A stretch of 64,000 nucleotides of DNA from UBA1723 sp045641065 (GCA_045641065.1 JAZUGF010000041.1:22395-86394); one strand, 5' to 3'. Counted from the first letter of the stretch, positions 45,691-54,228 are shown. The notes: generated by a model not told the origin, from the letters alone. Made by a program: numbers and translations.

Positions 45691-46764
45691 ATGAAAAAGA
45701 TAATTCTTTCGGTAATATCCTTTGTTTTCGCCCTTGCGGTGGTATCTTGTGGAGGAAACACAAATAATGGAGTTGATACAATTAAACGTGAAGGTCAGAA
45801 ACTTTCTGGTGCAGGTGCAACCTTCCCATTGCCATTCTACAATGTAGTGTTTGAGCAGTTTGCTGAGCAGTACAACGATGCTGTTGCTTACGGTGGAATA
45901 GGATCTGGTGGTGGAGTACGTAATCTACGCGATAAAATCGTGGATTTTGCAGGTAGTGATGCATTCCTTTCTGCCGATGAAATGGCGAATATGGATCCGG
46001 TTATCCATATCCCTACTTGTATGGGAGCCGTAGTAGTGGCGTACAATCTTGAAGGAGTGTCAAATCTAAATTTGTCGGGTGAGCTTGTAGCTGATATCTT
46101 CGGTGGAAAAGTAAAAAAGTGGAATGATGAGCGTTTGGTTAAGATGAATCCCGACGTCGCTCTTCCAGATGAAGAGATTATCCCAGTCTTCCGTTCCGAC
46201 GGTTCGGGTACAACATTTGTCTTTACAGATTATCTTTCAAAGGTAAGTCAGGAATGGGCAACTAAGTATGGTGCTGGCAAGTCTGTCAATTTCCCAACTG
46301 GTCAGGCAGCCAAGGGTAATCCTGGAGTGGCAGGAGTTGTTTCGCAGACAAAGAATTCAATTGGATATGTAGGTTCGGAGTATGCTTTCGCACAGAAAAT
46401 TCCATACGCAAAGATTCAGAATAGATGTGGTGAGATGATCGAACCGTCGCCAGCATCCATTTCTGCAGCTGCTTCAGGTGATATTCCTGCCGACACACGT
46501 ACATCAATCACTAATTCAGATGCTCAGGGAGCGTATCCAATCAGTTGCTTCACATGGATTATTGTATACAAAGAGCAGAATTATTCAGATCGTACAAAAG
46601 ATCAGGCAATAGCTACTCTTGACCTTTTGCAATATATCCTTTCCGACGGTGCCCAGAACATCACTTCCGATGTGCATTATGCTCCACTACCTCCTAAGGC
46701 TAAGGAATTAAGTCTTTCAAACTTGAAGACTGTGACTTACAAAGGCGAAGCATTGTTGAAGTAA
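45691..46764 (+). CDS. pstS: Phosphate-binding lipoprotein PstS
   Basis: 357 residues. Lipoprotein signal MKKIILSVISFVFALAVVSC (lipid Cys20), so it is anchored in the periplasm-facing membrane. Phosphate-binding motifs: GAGATFPLPFYNVVFEQF, GGIGSGGGVRNL, DFAGSDAF and FRSDGSGTTFVFTDYLS. It delivers phosphate to PstCA. It is the second gene of the porin-pstSCAB unit; pstC begins 12 bases after its stop. Confidence 0.96.
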   Translation: MKKIILSVISFVFALAVVSCGGNTNNGVDTIKREGQKLSGAGATFPLPFYNVVFEQFAEQYNDAVAYGGIGSGGGVRNLRDKIVDFAGSDAFLSADEMANMDPVIHIPTCMGAVVVAYNLEGVSNLNLSGELVADIFGGKVKKWNDERLVKMNPDVALPDEEIIPVFRSDGSGTTFVFTDYLSKVSQEWATKYGAGKSVNFPTGQAAKGNPGVAGVVSQTKNSIGYVGSEYAFAQKIPYAKIQNRCGEMIEPSPASISAAASGDIPADTRTSITNSDAQGAYPISCFTWIIVYKEQNYSDRTKDQAIATLDLLQYILSDGAQNITSDVHYAPLPPKAKELSLSNLKTVTYKGEALLK

Positions 46765-46776
46765 TCATCTCTATCT

Positions 46777-47634
46777 ATGAACGATAAACTATTCAAAACC
46801 CTATTGTTCACAGCTGCGTTGATGATGCCGATAGTGTGTGGTGGCATAGTGTACGCACTTGTCACCGATGCCTATGACGCATTCAACCATTTTGGTTTCT
46901 TCAACTTCTTGACCTCTTCTGATTGGAACTATACGGAAGGATCAGAACGATATGGAGCTTTGTCATTCATTACGGGAACACTTCTCACCACGCTGCTCGC
47001 TTTGCTTTTCTGTATCCCCTTCTCAATGCCCGTGGCTCTTTTTGTAGGCGAATATTTCAAGGGATCTAAGGTGGCGACGGTGCTCAGCACAGTGACGGAT
47101 CTTCTTGCAGGTATTCCTTCTATCATCTATGGACTTTGGGGATTCTATACATTGCGACCTATCATCATGGATCTCCACATCTCTCCACAAGGTTCTGGAA
47201 TCTTAACTGCGTCGTTAGTGCTTGCTATTATGATCGTGCCATACGCTGCGTCGTTGAGTTCTGAATTCATTAAGATGGTGCCAAACGATTTGAAAGAGGG
47301 AGCCTACAGCCTTGGAGCCACTCGTGCAGAGGTAATGAGAAGAATTGTAGTGCCTGTGGCTGGATCTGGAGTCTTCTCTGCTTATATCCTTGCTATCGGA
47401 CGTGCGTTGGGAGAGACAATGACGGTGACTATGCTAATTGGAAATACCAACGATATTCCAAGTTCAATCACATCAACAGGTAATTCCATGGCATCCATCA
47501 TAGCCAACCAGTTTGGAGAGGCTGACGGATTGCGCCTATCTTCGTTGATTGCAATCGGATTGATCCTCTTTCTTATTACTGCCATCATCAACATGATTGG
47601 AAAGATGATGATTAAACGAGTCAGAATATCATAG
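46777..47634 (+). CDS. pstC: Phosphate ABC transporter permease PstC
   Basis: 285 residues with six membrane segments. The binding-protein-dependent transport fold is seen from SFITGTLLTTLLALLFCIPFSMPVALFVGEY onward, with the EAA loop SLGATRAEVMRRIVVPVAGSGVFSAYILAIGRALGETM contacting PstB. It forms the inner-membrane channel with PstA. It is short for PstC because the long periplasmic loop of the enterobacterial protein is absent. Confidence 0.95.
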   Translation: MNDKLFKTLLFTAALMMPIVCGGIVYALVTDAYDAFNHFGFFNFLTSSDWNYTEGSERYGALSFITGTLLTTLLALLFCIPFSMPVALFVGEYFKGSKVATVLSTVTDLLAGIPSIIYGLWGFYTLRPIIMDLHISPQGSGILTASLVLAIMIVPYAASLSSEFIKMVPNDLKEGAYSLGATRAEVMRRIVVPVAGSGVFSAYILAIGRALGETMTVTMLIGNTNDIPSSITSTGNSMASIIANQFGEADGLRLSSLIAIGLILFLITAIINMIGKMMIKRVRIS

Positions 47635-47646
47635 AATAAGAAGTAT

Positions 47647-48513
47647 ATGACAAATTTGAAAAATAAAAGCCGTTTGGCAAAGGATAGAGTGGTGTTGTGG
47701 GCAATCTGTTTCTTCTCTGCACTAACTGCTGTGCCATTGTTTGCGATTCTTGGAGAGGTATTCTTTCGTGGATATAGTCAGTTGTCGTGGTCATTCTTCA
47801 CAGAAGCTACTCCTACAGCCTACAAGGCGATGAAGGCGATTGAAGCAGGAAATCCTATCCCTGGAGGTATTGCAAACGGTATCGTCGGAACGATGATCAT
47901 GCTTGGTATGGCTGTGATGGTGGCTGTCCCGCTTGGAATCCTTTGTGGAGCTTACCTTGCTGAGAATAGAAAAAGCAAATTCGCGCAGACGGTGAGTTAT
48001 CTTACCGACTTACTTCAGGGTACACCGTCCGTAATTATCGGTATAATCGTCTATATTTGGGTGGTGGTGCCAATGAAAGGTTATTCAGCTATAGCAGGTA
48101 GTGTGGCTCTTTGTATCATGATGCTGCCGCTTATTATCCGTTCGACGGAGGAAACGTTGAAGATATTACCAGTGTCACTTAAAGAAGCTGGACTTGCACT
48201 CGGCGGTAATCGAGCAAGCGTTATGCTTCGTGTACAGCTTCCTGCAGCGTTTGGAGGAATATTTACAGGAGTTTTGCTTGCCATCTCACGTGTGATTGGA
48301 GAGACAGCTCCTTTGATGTTCACAGCTCTCGGATGTTCATTTATCCGTTGGTCGGTAGACAAACCAATTTCTGCTGTGCCATTGCTTATTTGGGAATTCT
48401 TCAACGACCCTAACCTACAGCAGTTGATTTGGGGAGCGTCTCTTTTCCTACTACTTTTTGTCCTTACATTAAATATCACCGCTAAATATCTTGCTAAAAA
48501 ATGGAACCAATAA
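47647..48513 (+). CDS. pstA: Phosphate ABC transporter permease PstA
   Basis: 288 residues with six membrane segments. The pattern GGIANGIVGTMIMLGMAVMVAVPLGILCGAYLAEN is typical of PstA, and the EAA loop is EAGLALGGNRASVMLRVQLPAAFGGIFTGVLLAISRVIGETAPL. It pairs with PstC. Its 3' end overlaps pstB by 13 bases. Confidence 0.95.
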   Translation: MTNLKNKSRLAKDRVVLWAICFFSALTAVPLFAILGEVFFRGYSQLSWSFFTEATPTAYKAMKAIEAGNPIPGGIANGIVGTMIMLGMAVMVAVPLGILCGAYLAENRKSKFAQTVSYLTDLLQGTPSVIIGIIVYIWVVVPMKGYSAIAGSVALCIMMLPLIIRSTEETLKILPVSLKEAGLALGGNRASVMLRVQLPAAFGGIFTGVLLAISRVIGETAPLMFTALGCSFIRWSVDKPISAVPLLIWEFFNDPNLQQLIWGASLFLLLFVLTLNITAKYLAKKWNQ

Positions 48514-49268
48514 CACCAATACTTGAGTTTAAGAAGACTTGCGTGTCGTACACCAAGCAGACAATGGCAGTGAAATATGTCTCTGCCTTTATCGAACGAA
48601 ATACAATCACAGCCATAATGGGGCCATCCGGATGTGGCAAGTCGACGTTGCTTCGCGCGGTCAACCTTATGCATAACCTTTATCCAGATATCCGCGTCGA
48701 CGGGGAAATCTTGCTTAATGGTGAGAATATTCTATCGATGGAGCCTATCGATGTGCGACGTCGCATAGGAATGGTATTCCAGAGACCTACACCATTCCCT
48801 ACGATGAGCATTTATGACAACGTATTGGCTGGATTCATGTTAAATGGAATACATCTGTCTAAATCGGACAAGGATGAGACCGTTGAAAGATGCCTTAAAA
48901 GTGTTGCGTTGTGGGAAGAGGTAAAAGATGTGCTCAACAAGAAAGGCACATTTCTTTCTGGAGGACAGCAACAAAGATTATGTATAGCACGAGCTTTGGC
49001 TATGAAACCAGATGTTTTGCTTATGGACGAACCGACGTCGGCACTTGATCCTATTGCGACAAAGCATATTGAGGAACTCTTGCTAGAGTTGCAGAAAGAA
49101 GTCACGATTCTTATTGTAACTCATAATATGGGTCAGGCAATGCGAATATCTTCACGCTCTATGTTCATGTATCTTGGTGAATTAGTTGAATATGGCGACA
49201 CTGAATCCATGTTCTCAAATCCAAAAGATGAACGTACAAAATCGTATCTAACAGGAAAAATGGGATAG
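48501..49268 (+). CDS. pstB: Phosphate ABC transporter ATPase PstB
   Basis: 255 residues. Walker A GPSGCGKST, Q-loop MVFQRPTPFP, signature LSGGQQQRLCIARAL, Walker B VLLMDEPTSALD and switch His in VTHNMGQAMRIS are all intact. The RPTPFP motif after the Q-loop is characteristic of PstB. It powers phosphate uptake through PstCA. A terminator follows, and the regulator gene phoU, which often comes next, is not present in this window. Confidence 0.97.
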   Translation: MEPITPILEFKKTCVSYTKQTMAVKYVSAFIERNTITAIMGPSGCGKSTLLRAVNLMHNLYPDIRVDGEILLNGENILSMEPIDVRRRIGMVFQRPTPFPTMSIYDNVLAGFMLNGIHLSKSDKDETVERCLKSVALWEEVKDVLNKKGTFLSGGQQQRLCIARALAMKPDVLLMDEPTSALDPIATKHIEELLLELQKEVTILIVTHNMGQAMRISSRSMFMYLGELVEYGDTESMFSNPKDERTKSYLTGKMG

Positions 49269-49305
49269 TTTCATTTCTCTCTACCAATATATCGTATATT
49301 GGGAT

Positions 49306-49345
49306 CCACAAGATGGTTGGTAAGTGTCCATCTTGTGGATTTTTT
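49306..49345 (+). terminator. Terminator after the pst operon
   Basis: Perfect 11-bp stem CCACAAGATGG / CCATCTTGTGG (49306-49316 with 49328-49338) followed by a T-run. A smaller palindrome (CCAATATA-TCG-TATATTGG, 49284-49302) precedes it. Confidence 0.88.
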
Positions 49346-49367
49346 GTATGTGGGGAACAATGCGTAA

Positions 49368-50028
49368 TTACACAACCTCTCCCATAATCAAATCCTTTGG
49401 CAAATGAATTATGTCAAATGCAAAAAGACGTTTGCTTAAATCCTTTAGAGATGCTCCGAAATGATAGACCGTGTCGTCTATGATTAGGAATCGATCGTGA
49501 AAATGCCCTTCAAACACGCAACCTTCGTGTGGAGTCAAGTTTGTGCGAATAAAGAAATCAATCTGTTGCTGATGCTCGTCAAGACGTTGCTCAATTTTGT
49601 TTTGGAGAAACGCTCATCTGTACGTTCCTGTAAAGCCACAAGCTGACCATTGATGGAATAACCTCGAAGAAGATAGTCTTTTGAATATTGTTTGCCCATT
49701 GACGGAATTGTGTTGCATTTTTGCTGTTGACTCTATAACCCACAGATAGTATGGCATCTAAGTTATAAAATTGCGTTTTGTAATTTTTGCCATCTGCCGC
49801 AGTATATTCCAAAATGGAATGAACTGAATCTTTTATTAATTCCCCTTCTTTGAAGATATTGTTTAGATGTTTTGAAATGGCAGGCTGTTTAACTCCAAAT
49901 AAATCCGCAATTTGTTGTTGTGTCAACCAAACTGTTTCATTCTCAATCTGGACTTTCAACTTCAAGCTCTCATTTGGCTGATAAAGGATGATCTCTCCTT
50001 TGCTGGACTCTGTATTGCTACTATTCAT
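49368..50028 (-). pseudogene. Broken RhuM-family gene
   Basis: From ATG 50028 (MNSSNTESSKGEIILYQ) the product reads as a RhuM-type virulence/DNA-binding protein: VWLTQQQIADLFGVKQPAISKHLNNIF and YNLDAILSVGYRVNS. The frame is then lost at about 49685 (the expected KDYLLRGYSINGQLVALQERTDERF lies in another frame) and shifts again at about 49600, where IEQRLDEHQQQIDFF lies in the third frame. The remaining C-terminus (RTNLTPHEGCVFEG then HDRFLIIDDTVYHFGASLKDL) lacks some 80 residues of the phospholipase-D-like domain found in full-length relatives. Two frameshifts plus an internal deletion make it non-functional. A longer reading from 50274 is an artefact through repeat DNA. Confidence 0.8.
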
Positions 50029-50137
50029 ATTGTTTAAATTTTGACTAAAACATTGTATTAATTCATAATGCAAATATACGACTTTATATCTAAATGCGAA
50101 ATTATCTGAGAAATGATAGGTACTGCCTTCCAGGCAG
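49927..50137. repeat. Direct duplication, copy 1 (5' end of RhuM gene plus upstream DNA)
   Basis: About 210 bases that recur almost unchanged at 51278-51510 in the same orientation. It holds the first ~34 codons of the RhuM gene, its promoter region and the short palindrome TGCCTTCCAGGCA at the end. Confidence 0.85.
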
Positions 50138-50292
50138 GGGAAATGCCACGAGCGAACCGTGGATACGGTTCTTATATAATGAGCCCATGGTTGATTCCGA
50201 CGAAGCAGAGCGAGGAGGAAGCTACCGTGGGGAAACGGGATCAATTCGTATTTCGTAATTGTCGGTATGTGCATTCTACCGTGGTGAGTGAT
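50138..50292. repeat. REP-like palindromic debris
   Basis: No gene is seen. It contains GAACCGT-GGAT-ACGGTTC and other short inverted repeats, and segments similar to DNA near 51665-51700 (CGACAATT followed by a degenerate ATTACGAATT-type run). It looks like decayed mobile or REP-type sequence. Confidence 0.5.
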
Positions 50293-51120
50293 TTATTTCA
50301 CCAATGTTAGAACTATATCTGGAGAAATTTCCATTTTGGTTATAGCACAGAGGCTTGTCCCCATATCTTTTACACTTGCTCCCATTAGGTAGACGTCATC
50401 ATCAATAATCAAGAATCTATCATGAGATTTATGAGGTATTTGAATGAAGTTCACAGTCTCATATTGTTCATTATGTTTTTCTAAATCCAGATTAAATAGA
50501 ACGGAGTATCGTGAATGTATAGTTGCTGTTACTCCTTTTTCTCTTTTAGTTAATAATGTAAGCACTCTCTCGTCAACAAAGTTGTCAATCAATATTATAC
50601 GTTTTTTTGCACTACGTATCAACTGAGATACATAATTCCAAGCATCCCATACACAACCAGTAGCAAAAATTTGTTCTGGGGTAATAGATGGAGACAATTC
50701 GTCCATACGTTGAAGAACTATTTCTAATTTATGATCAGTGAGTTGCTGATGTTGCTCCAATCTTTCTATACGTTGAAACATTCCCGCGTTTGCTGAGATA
50801 AAACGACGCATTGCGACGAATGCACGCATTATACGAATATTAATCTCTATTGCATAAGGACTTCTAAGTATTCCAGATAATTGCGAAATACCTTGTTCAG
50901 TGAATGCATAAGGTAAATATTTAGAATAATTGCCTCTTCCGTTTTCTAAGGTGCCATTTTGGCACCTTAGAGAATTATATTCTTCTCTTGTAAGTTGAAA
51001 CAAAAAGTCAGAAGGAAATCGTTCGATGTTTCTATTTACTTGACGTTTAAGGTGTTTTGTTTCAACTCCATACATTTCAGCTAAATCTTCATCTAAAATT
51101 ATCTGTTGTTCTCTGATCAA
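50293..51120 (-). CDS. ORF6N-domain protein with phospholipase-D-like C-terminus
   Basis: 275 residues if started at the TTG at 51120. An ORF6N DNA-binding domain (residues ~6-90: ILDEDLAEMYGVETKHLKRQVNRNIERFPSDFLFQLTREE...YAFTEQGISQLSGILRS) is followed by a helical linker and a PLD-like domain (WDAWNYVSQLIRSAKKRIILIDNFVDERVLTLL...SHDRFLIIDDDVYLMGASVKDMG). Such proteins come from phages and mobile islands. A better start (ATG 51240, MANKKISDI) is in the same frame but is cut off by TAA at 51187-51189, and the present start loses the first strand of ORF6N. It may therefore be inactivated. Confidence 0.7.
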   Translation of the reverse strand: MIREQQIILDEDLAEMYGVETKHLKRQVNRNIERFPSDFLFQLTREEYNSLRCQNGTLENGRGNYSKYLPYAFTEQGISQLSGILRSPYAIEINIRIMRAFVAMRRFISANAGMFQRIERLEQHQQLTDHKLEIVLQRMDELSPSITPEQIFATGCVWDAWNYVSQLIRSAKKRIILIDNFVDERVLTLLTKREKGVTATIHSRYSVLFNLDLEKHNEQYETVNFIQIPHKSHDRFLIIDDDVYLMGASVKDMGTSLCAITKMEISPDIVLTLVK

Positions 51121-51240
51121 ATAAATTCTAGATTGAATTAATTGATTGTTAATAATATCGTGAGTTGGAATTTCTGTTTCTTTCTCTTAAACATTATTTT
51201 TTACGACTTCAGAAATGTCGGATATTTTTTTATTTGCCAT
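51121..51240 (-). other. Leader of the ORF6N gene with an in-frame stop codon
   Basis: From ATG 51240 the frame reads MANKKISDISEVVKNNV, then TAA (51187-51189), then EKETEIPTHDIINNQLIQSRIYLIREQQ, which joins the ORF6N domain directly. One base change (for example GAA to TAA) would explain it. Confidence 0.65.
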
Positions 51241-51275
51241 TTTAAGATGTTTTGTGTTAAATCAATGCGGAATTA

Positions 51276-51380
51276 CAACCATACTGTTTCATTCTCAATC
51301 TGGACTTCTAACTTCAAACTTTCATTTGGCTGATAAAGGATAATCTCTCCTTTGCTGGATTCTGTATTGCTACTATTCAT
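51276..51380 (-). pseudogene. Duplicated 5' fragment of the RhuM gene
   Basis: ATG 51380 encodes the same first 34 residues as the RhuM gene at 50028 with one clear change (K to E in SLKLKVQ), then stops. It is part of duplication copy 2. Confidence 0.85.
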
Positions 51381-51510
51381 ATTGTTTATAATTTGACTAA
51401 AACATTGTATTAATTCATAATGCAAATATACGACTTTTTATCTAAATACGAAATTAGAAATTTGGAATGCGGAATTATCTGAGAAATGATAGGTACTGCC
51501 TTTCAGGCAG
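51278..51510. repeat. Direct duplication, copy 2
   Basis: Matches 49927-50137 with scattered substitutions and one ~22-base insertion (about 51452-51473). The two copies bracket the ORF6N gene in direct orientation. Confidence 0.85.
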
Positions 51511-51928
51511 ATGTCTCATGATGTCAATGGCCGGACACTGCGTGCCCGGTTACTCTCGCTTCGCTCGGTAGTGCCTTCCAGGCATACGAAATGCTAAATC
51601 TTCCTGATTATGTATATCGCAGAGGAGAAAACTCTACATGATGTAATCCAACATTGGAATGAATACCATTGTTGGCATGTGCCGACAATTGTGCATTATG
51701 AATTTATCCTCAAATGCCTTGATTTTAATTTTTATACAGAATTCATAGTTTAAATATTCAATATTTTATACAAAACGCCCAAATTATGCATATAAATTTA
51801 CATTATGCACAAATTATCAATATGTGTGCAAATTATAAGATAAAAAATCATAATGACATTTTAAAAACTAAATCAGTTAGCAAAATGAAAGAATTTTAAA
51901 AATATTTGTAACATTTTGTTAATTTTAT
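51511..51928. other. AT-rich stretch without a recognisable gene
   Basis: It starts with REP-like debris, including another TGCCTTCCAGGCA and a CTCGCTTCGCTCG hairpin. It then holds a 47-codon frame (51610-51753, starting MYIAEEKTLHDVIQ) that shares DNA with the repeat at about 50240-50275 and is probably not a gene, and ends in a very AT-rich run before the promoter of the ATP-grasp operon. Confidence 0.5.
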
Positions 51929-51959
51929 TTTGGTGGTTTAAAAACCTTTTATACTTTTG
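51929..51959 (+). promoter_or_regulatory. Promoter of the ATP-grasp/alpha-E/transglutaminase operon
   Basis: TTTG (51929-51932), exactly 19 bases, then TACTTTTG (51952-51959): a full match to the Bacteroidetes TTTG-N19-TAnnTTTG promoter and the best in the window. The start codon is at 52007, so the leader is about 40 bases. Confidence 0.8.
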
Positions 51960-52006
51960 CAGTGAAGATTAATCACAACGAATAAAGAACATAAAACGAA
52001 TTATCT

Positions 52007-53323
52007 ATGGAGACGCTTATTAAAAATAAGGATGCCGTCAACAAATGGATGGAGAGATTTGGAGTCAAGTTTGGTATCTACAAACACGGGGTATTCAACG
52101 AGCAGTTGTTCCCATTCGACTCTGTACCACGTGTGATCTCTCACGACGAATGGACAGTATTGGAAAAAGGACTTATTCAGAGATGTAACGCACTTAATGC
52201 TTTTCTTCGCGACATTTACAACGAGAAGAAGATTGTGAAAGACGGAGTCATTCCAGAAGAGTTCGTTTATTCTTCCAAAGGCTATTTTGTAGAGTGTGAG
52301 GGTATTACACCAGCCAAGGGTATTTTCGCCCACATCGCTGGTATCGATTTGGTTCAGGCGAAAGACGGTACTTGGTACATCCTTGAGGATAACCTAAGAA
52401 TCCCATCTGGTGCATCTTATCCAATGATCGCAAGAAACATCACAAGAAAGGTGAGTCCGGAAACTTTCGCCAACAATCATGTGGCTGACAACCGTAACTA
52501 TTCGGATCTGCTTAAGGAGATGATGGATTACGTCAACGATGGACGTGGAATTAACGTCATCCTGACTCCAGGTAGATACAACTCGGCTTTCTTTGAGCAT
52601 TCTTACTTGGCTGAGAAATCGGGTGCTGTACTTGCTTATCCTGGCGACTTGGTGGTCGAGGATGACTTCCTATTCTACGAGGATATCTCAGGTGCAAAGC
52701 AGAGGGTCGGAGCTGTTTACCGTCGTGTATCTGACGAATACATGGATCCACTTACATTCGAGGAGACATCTGTGCTTGGTGTTCCAAACATTATGCAGAT
52801 CTACGCAAAGGGTAATGTGGCAATCGTGAACGGTATCGGTAACGGTGTGGCTGACGATAAGGGTATCTACTACTTCGTGCCAAAGATGATCAAGTATTAT
52901 CTTGGTGAGGAGCCAATCCTTAAGAATGCCCCTACTTATTTACCTTACTTTGAGGAAGATAAGAAGTATGTGCTTGAAAACCTTAGCAAACTTGTAATTA
53001 AGGATGTTAGTGAGGCAGGTGGATACGGTGTGGTATTCGGTAGAGACTTGGATGCAGAGCATTTGAAGGAGATGTATGACCTTGTCGACAAGGAGCCACG
53101 TAGATGGATCGCTCAGGAGGTGATCGACTTCAAGGATCTTGAGATTATTGAAAACGGTGAGTACGTTGAGAGAAAGGCAGACTTGAGAGCTTTCGTCTTA
53201 ACTGGTAAAGAGACAAAGGTTTGGAAGAGCGGTTTGACTCGTTTCTCACGCAACCCTAACTCATTTGTGGTGAACTCATCACAGGGTGGTGGATTCAAGG
53301 ACACCTGGGTAATGGAGGAATAA
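52007..53323 (+). CDS. Circularly permuted ATP-grasp ligase
   Basis: 438 residues, all one domain of the circularly permuted ATP-grasp type (PF14403 / former DUF404-DUF407). Conserved stretches: EDNLRIPSGASYP (about 126-138), VYRRVSDEYMDPL, NGIGNGVADDKGIYYFVPKMIKYYLGE, the nucleotide-binding VIKDVSEAGGYGVVFG, AQEVIDF, DLRAFVLTG and VNSSQGGGFKDTWV at the end. Family members are predicted to join a carboxylate to an amine using ATP; Iyer, Aravind and colleagues proposed that such genes, with alpha-E and transglutaminase-like partners, make peptide-like products. The substrate is unknown. It is the first gene of the operon, with the strongest promoter in the window. Confidence 0.92.
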   Translation: METLIKNKDAVNKWMERFGVKFGIYKHGVFNEQLFPFDSVPRVISHDEWTVLEKGLIQRCNALNAFLRDIYNEKKIVKDGVIPEEFVYSSKGYFVECEGITPAKGIFAHIAGIDLVQAKDGTWYILEDNLRIPSGASYPMIARNITRKVSPETFANNHVADNRNYSDLLKEMMDYVNDGRGINVILTPGRYNSAFFEHSYLAEKSGAVLAYPGDLVVEDDFLFYEDISGAKQRVGAVYRRVSDEYMDPLTFEETSVLGVPNIMQIYAKGNVAIVNGIGNGVADDKGIYYFVPKMIKYYLGEEPILKNAPTYLPYFEEDKKYVLENLSKLVIKDVSEAGGYGVVFGRDLDAEHLKEMYDLVDKEPRRWIAQEVIDFKDLEIIENGEYVERKADLRAFVLTGKETKVWKSGLTRFSRNPNSFVVNSSQGGGFKDTWVMEE

Positions 53324-53339
53324 TTTGGAATCAACTTGA

Positions 53340-53379
53340 AGAGACGCACGTTATTTAGACATCAAGTCCGTGCGTCTCT
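53340..53379 (+). other. Intercistronic hairpin 1
   Basis: The perfect 11-bp stem AGAGACGCACG / CGTGCGTCTCT (53340-53350 with 53369-53379) has an 18-base loop and no T-run, in the 106-base gap after the ATP-grasp gene. It could be an RNA-processing or stability element rather than a terminator. Confidence 0.7.
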
Positions 53380-53429
53380 GAAAGGAGATTCATCAATATA
53401 CATTTTTAACGAACGAAATATTTAATCAC

Positions 53430-54125
53430 ATGAACGCAAGAACTATATCAACAGCAAAGGCTGACAAACTATTTTGGTTAGGCCGTTATGCAGAAAGAAC
53501 TTATTTGAACCTTCATTTTCTTCGTGCTTACTACGATAAGATGATCGACGGTGATGCTGACGCATACGGTGAGTATTGTGACAATCTTAGCCTTGAGGCT
53601 GACTACAAGTCGCCTTCAAACTTTGTGAAGAGTTTCCTATACGACAAGCAGAATCCATTCAGCATCTCTGCTGAACTTGAATTCGCTAACGACAATGCGA
53701 TGGTGCTTCGTGAGGAGATTACATCTGAGACACTTGCTTACATTCAGATGTCTATCGCCCACATCAACTCTTTGTCAAAGGTGAATGAGACTCATATCAC
53801 TGCACTACAACCTATTACAGACAACCTTCTTTCTATGTGGGGATCAATCGAGGAGCGTGTCCTTAACGACTACGCCTTGGCTATCCTAATGGCAGGAAAG
53901 TTGATCGAGCAGATCGATATCCGTATAAGATTCGATTATCCATTCGACAGAGTTGAGCTTCTTTACGAAAGACTAAAGACTCACTTGAGATATGTTCCAT
54001 ATATCTACGACGTTGAGGCTATTGAGCAGATTGACAAGTTGTTGACTGCTAAAGAGTATTGCAACGAGCCTTTCTACAAGGACAAGTTGCTATCTCTTCT
54101 AAACTCAATTGTCTGCACAAACTGA
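53430..54125 (+). CDS. Alpha-E domain protein
   Basis: 231 residues. The alpha-E (DUF403) signature is clear: ISTAKADKLFWLGRYAERTYLNLHFLRAYYD at the N-terminus, then ANDNAMVLREEITSETLAYIQMSI and WGSIEERVLNDYALAILMAGKLIEQID. The domain is all helical and is almost always found with circularly permuted ATP-grasp ligases and transglutaminase-like proteases, either fused or adjacent. Here the three are separate adjacent genes. Its biochemical role is not established. Confidence 0.92.
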   Translation: MNARTISTAKADKLFWLGRYAERTYLNLHFLRAYYDKMIDGDADAYGEYCDNLSLEADYKSPSNFVKSFLYDKQNPFSISAELEFANDNAMVLREEITSETLAYIQMSIAHINSLSKVNETHITALQPITDNLLSMWGSIEERVLNDYALAILMAGKLIEQIDIRIRFDYPFDRVELLYERLKTHLRYVPYIYDVEAIEQIDKLLTAKEYCNEPFYKDKLLSLLNSIVCTN

Positions 54126-54150
54126 CCTATTTCCTAAATCATATCCTATT

Positions 54151-54200
54151 GCACAGACAGGTGTTGTTTTCGAGTAAAACGGAAACCTCTCTGTGCTTTT
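54151..54200 (+). terminator. Intercistronic hairpin 2, partial terminator
   Basis: GCACAGA / TCTGTGC (54151-54157 with 54190-54196) with inner GGT/ACC and TTTT/AAAA pairing, followed by TTTTGT. It lies in the 103-base gap between the alpha-E and transglutaminase genes and may attenuate rather than stop transcription. Confidence 0.6.
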
Positions 54201-54228
54201 GTAATTGAGCAATGAAAAAAAATAAGCA

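Noticed and set aside
50029..50274. N-terminal extension of the RhuM frame (MHIPTITKYELIPF)
   Set aside because: It is encoded by REP-like repeat DNA that recurs partly near 51670, and RhuM relatives begin near MNSSNTESS.
51610..51753. 47-codon open frame beginning MYIAEEKTL
   Set aside because: No promoter or homology that I recognise, and part of it (WHVPTIVHYEF) is the same repeat DNA as at about 50240-50275.
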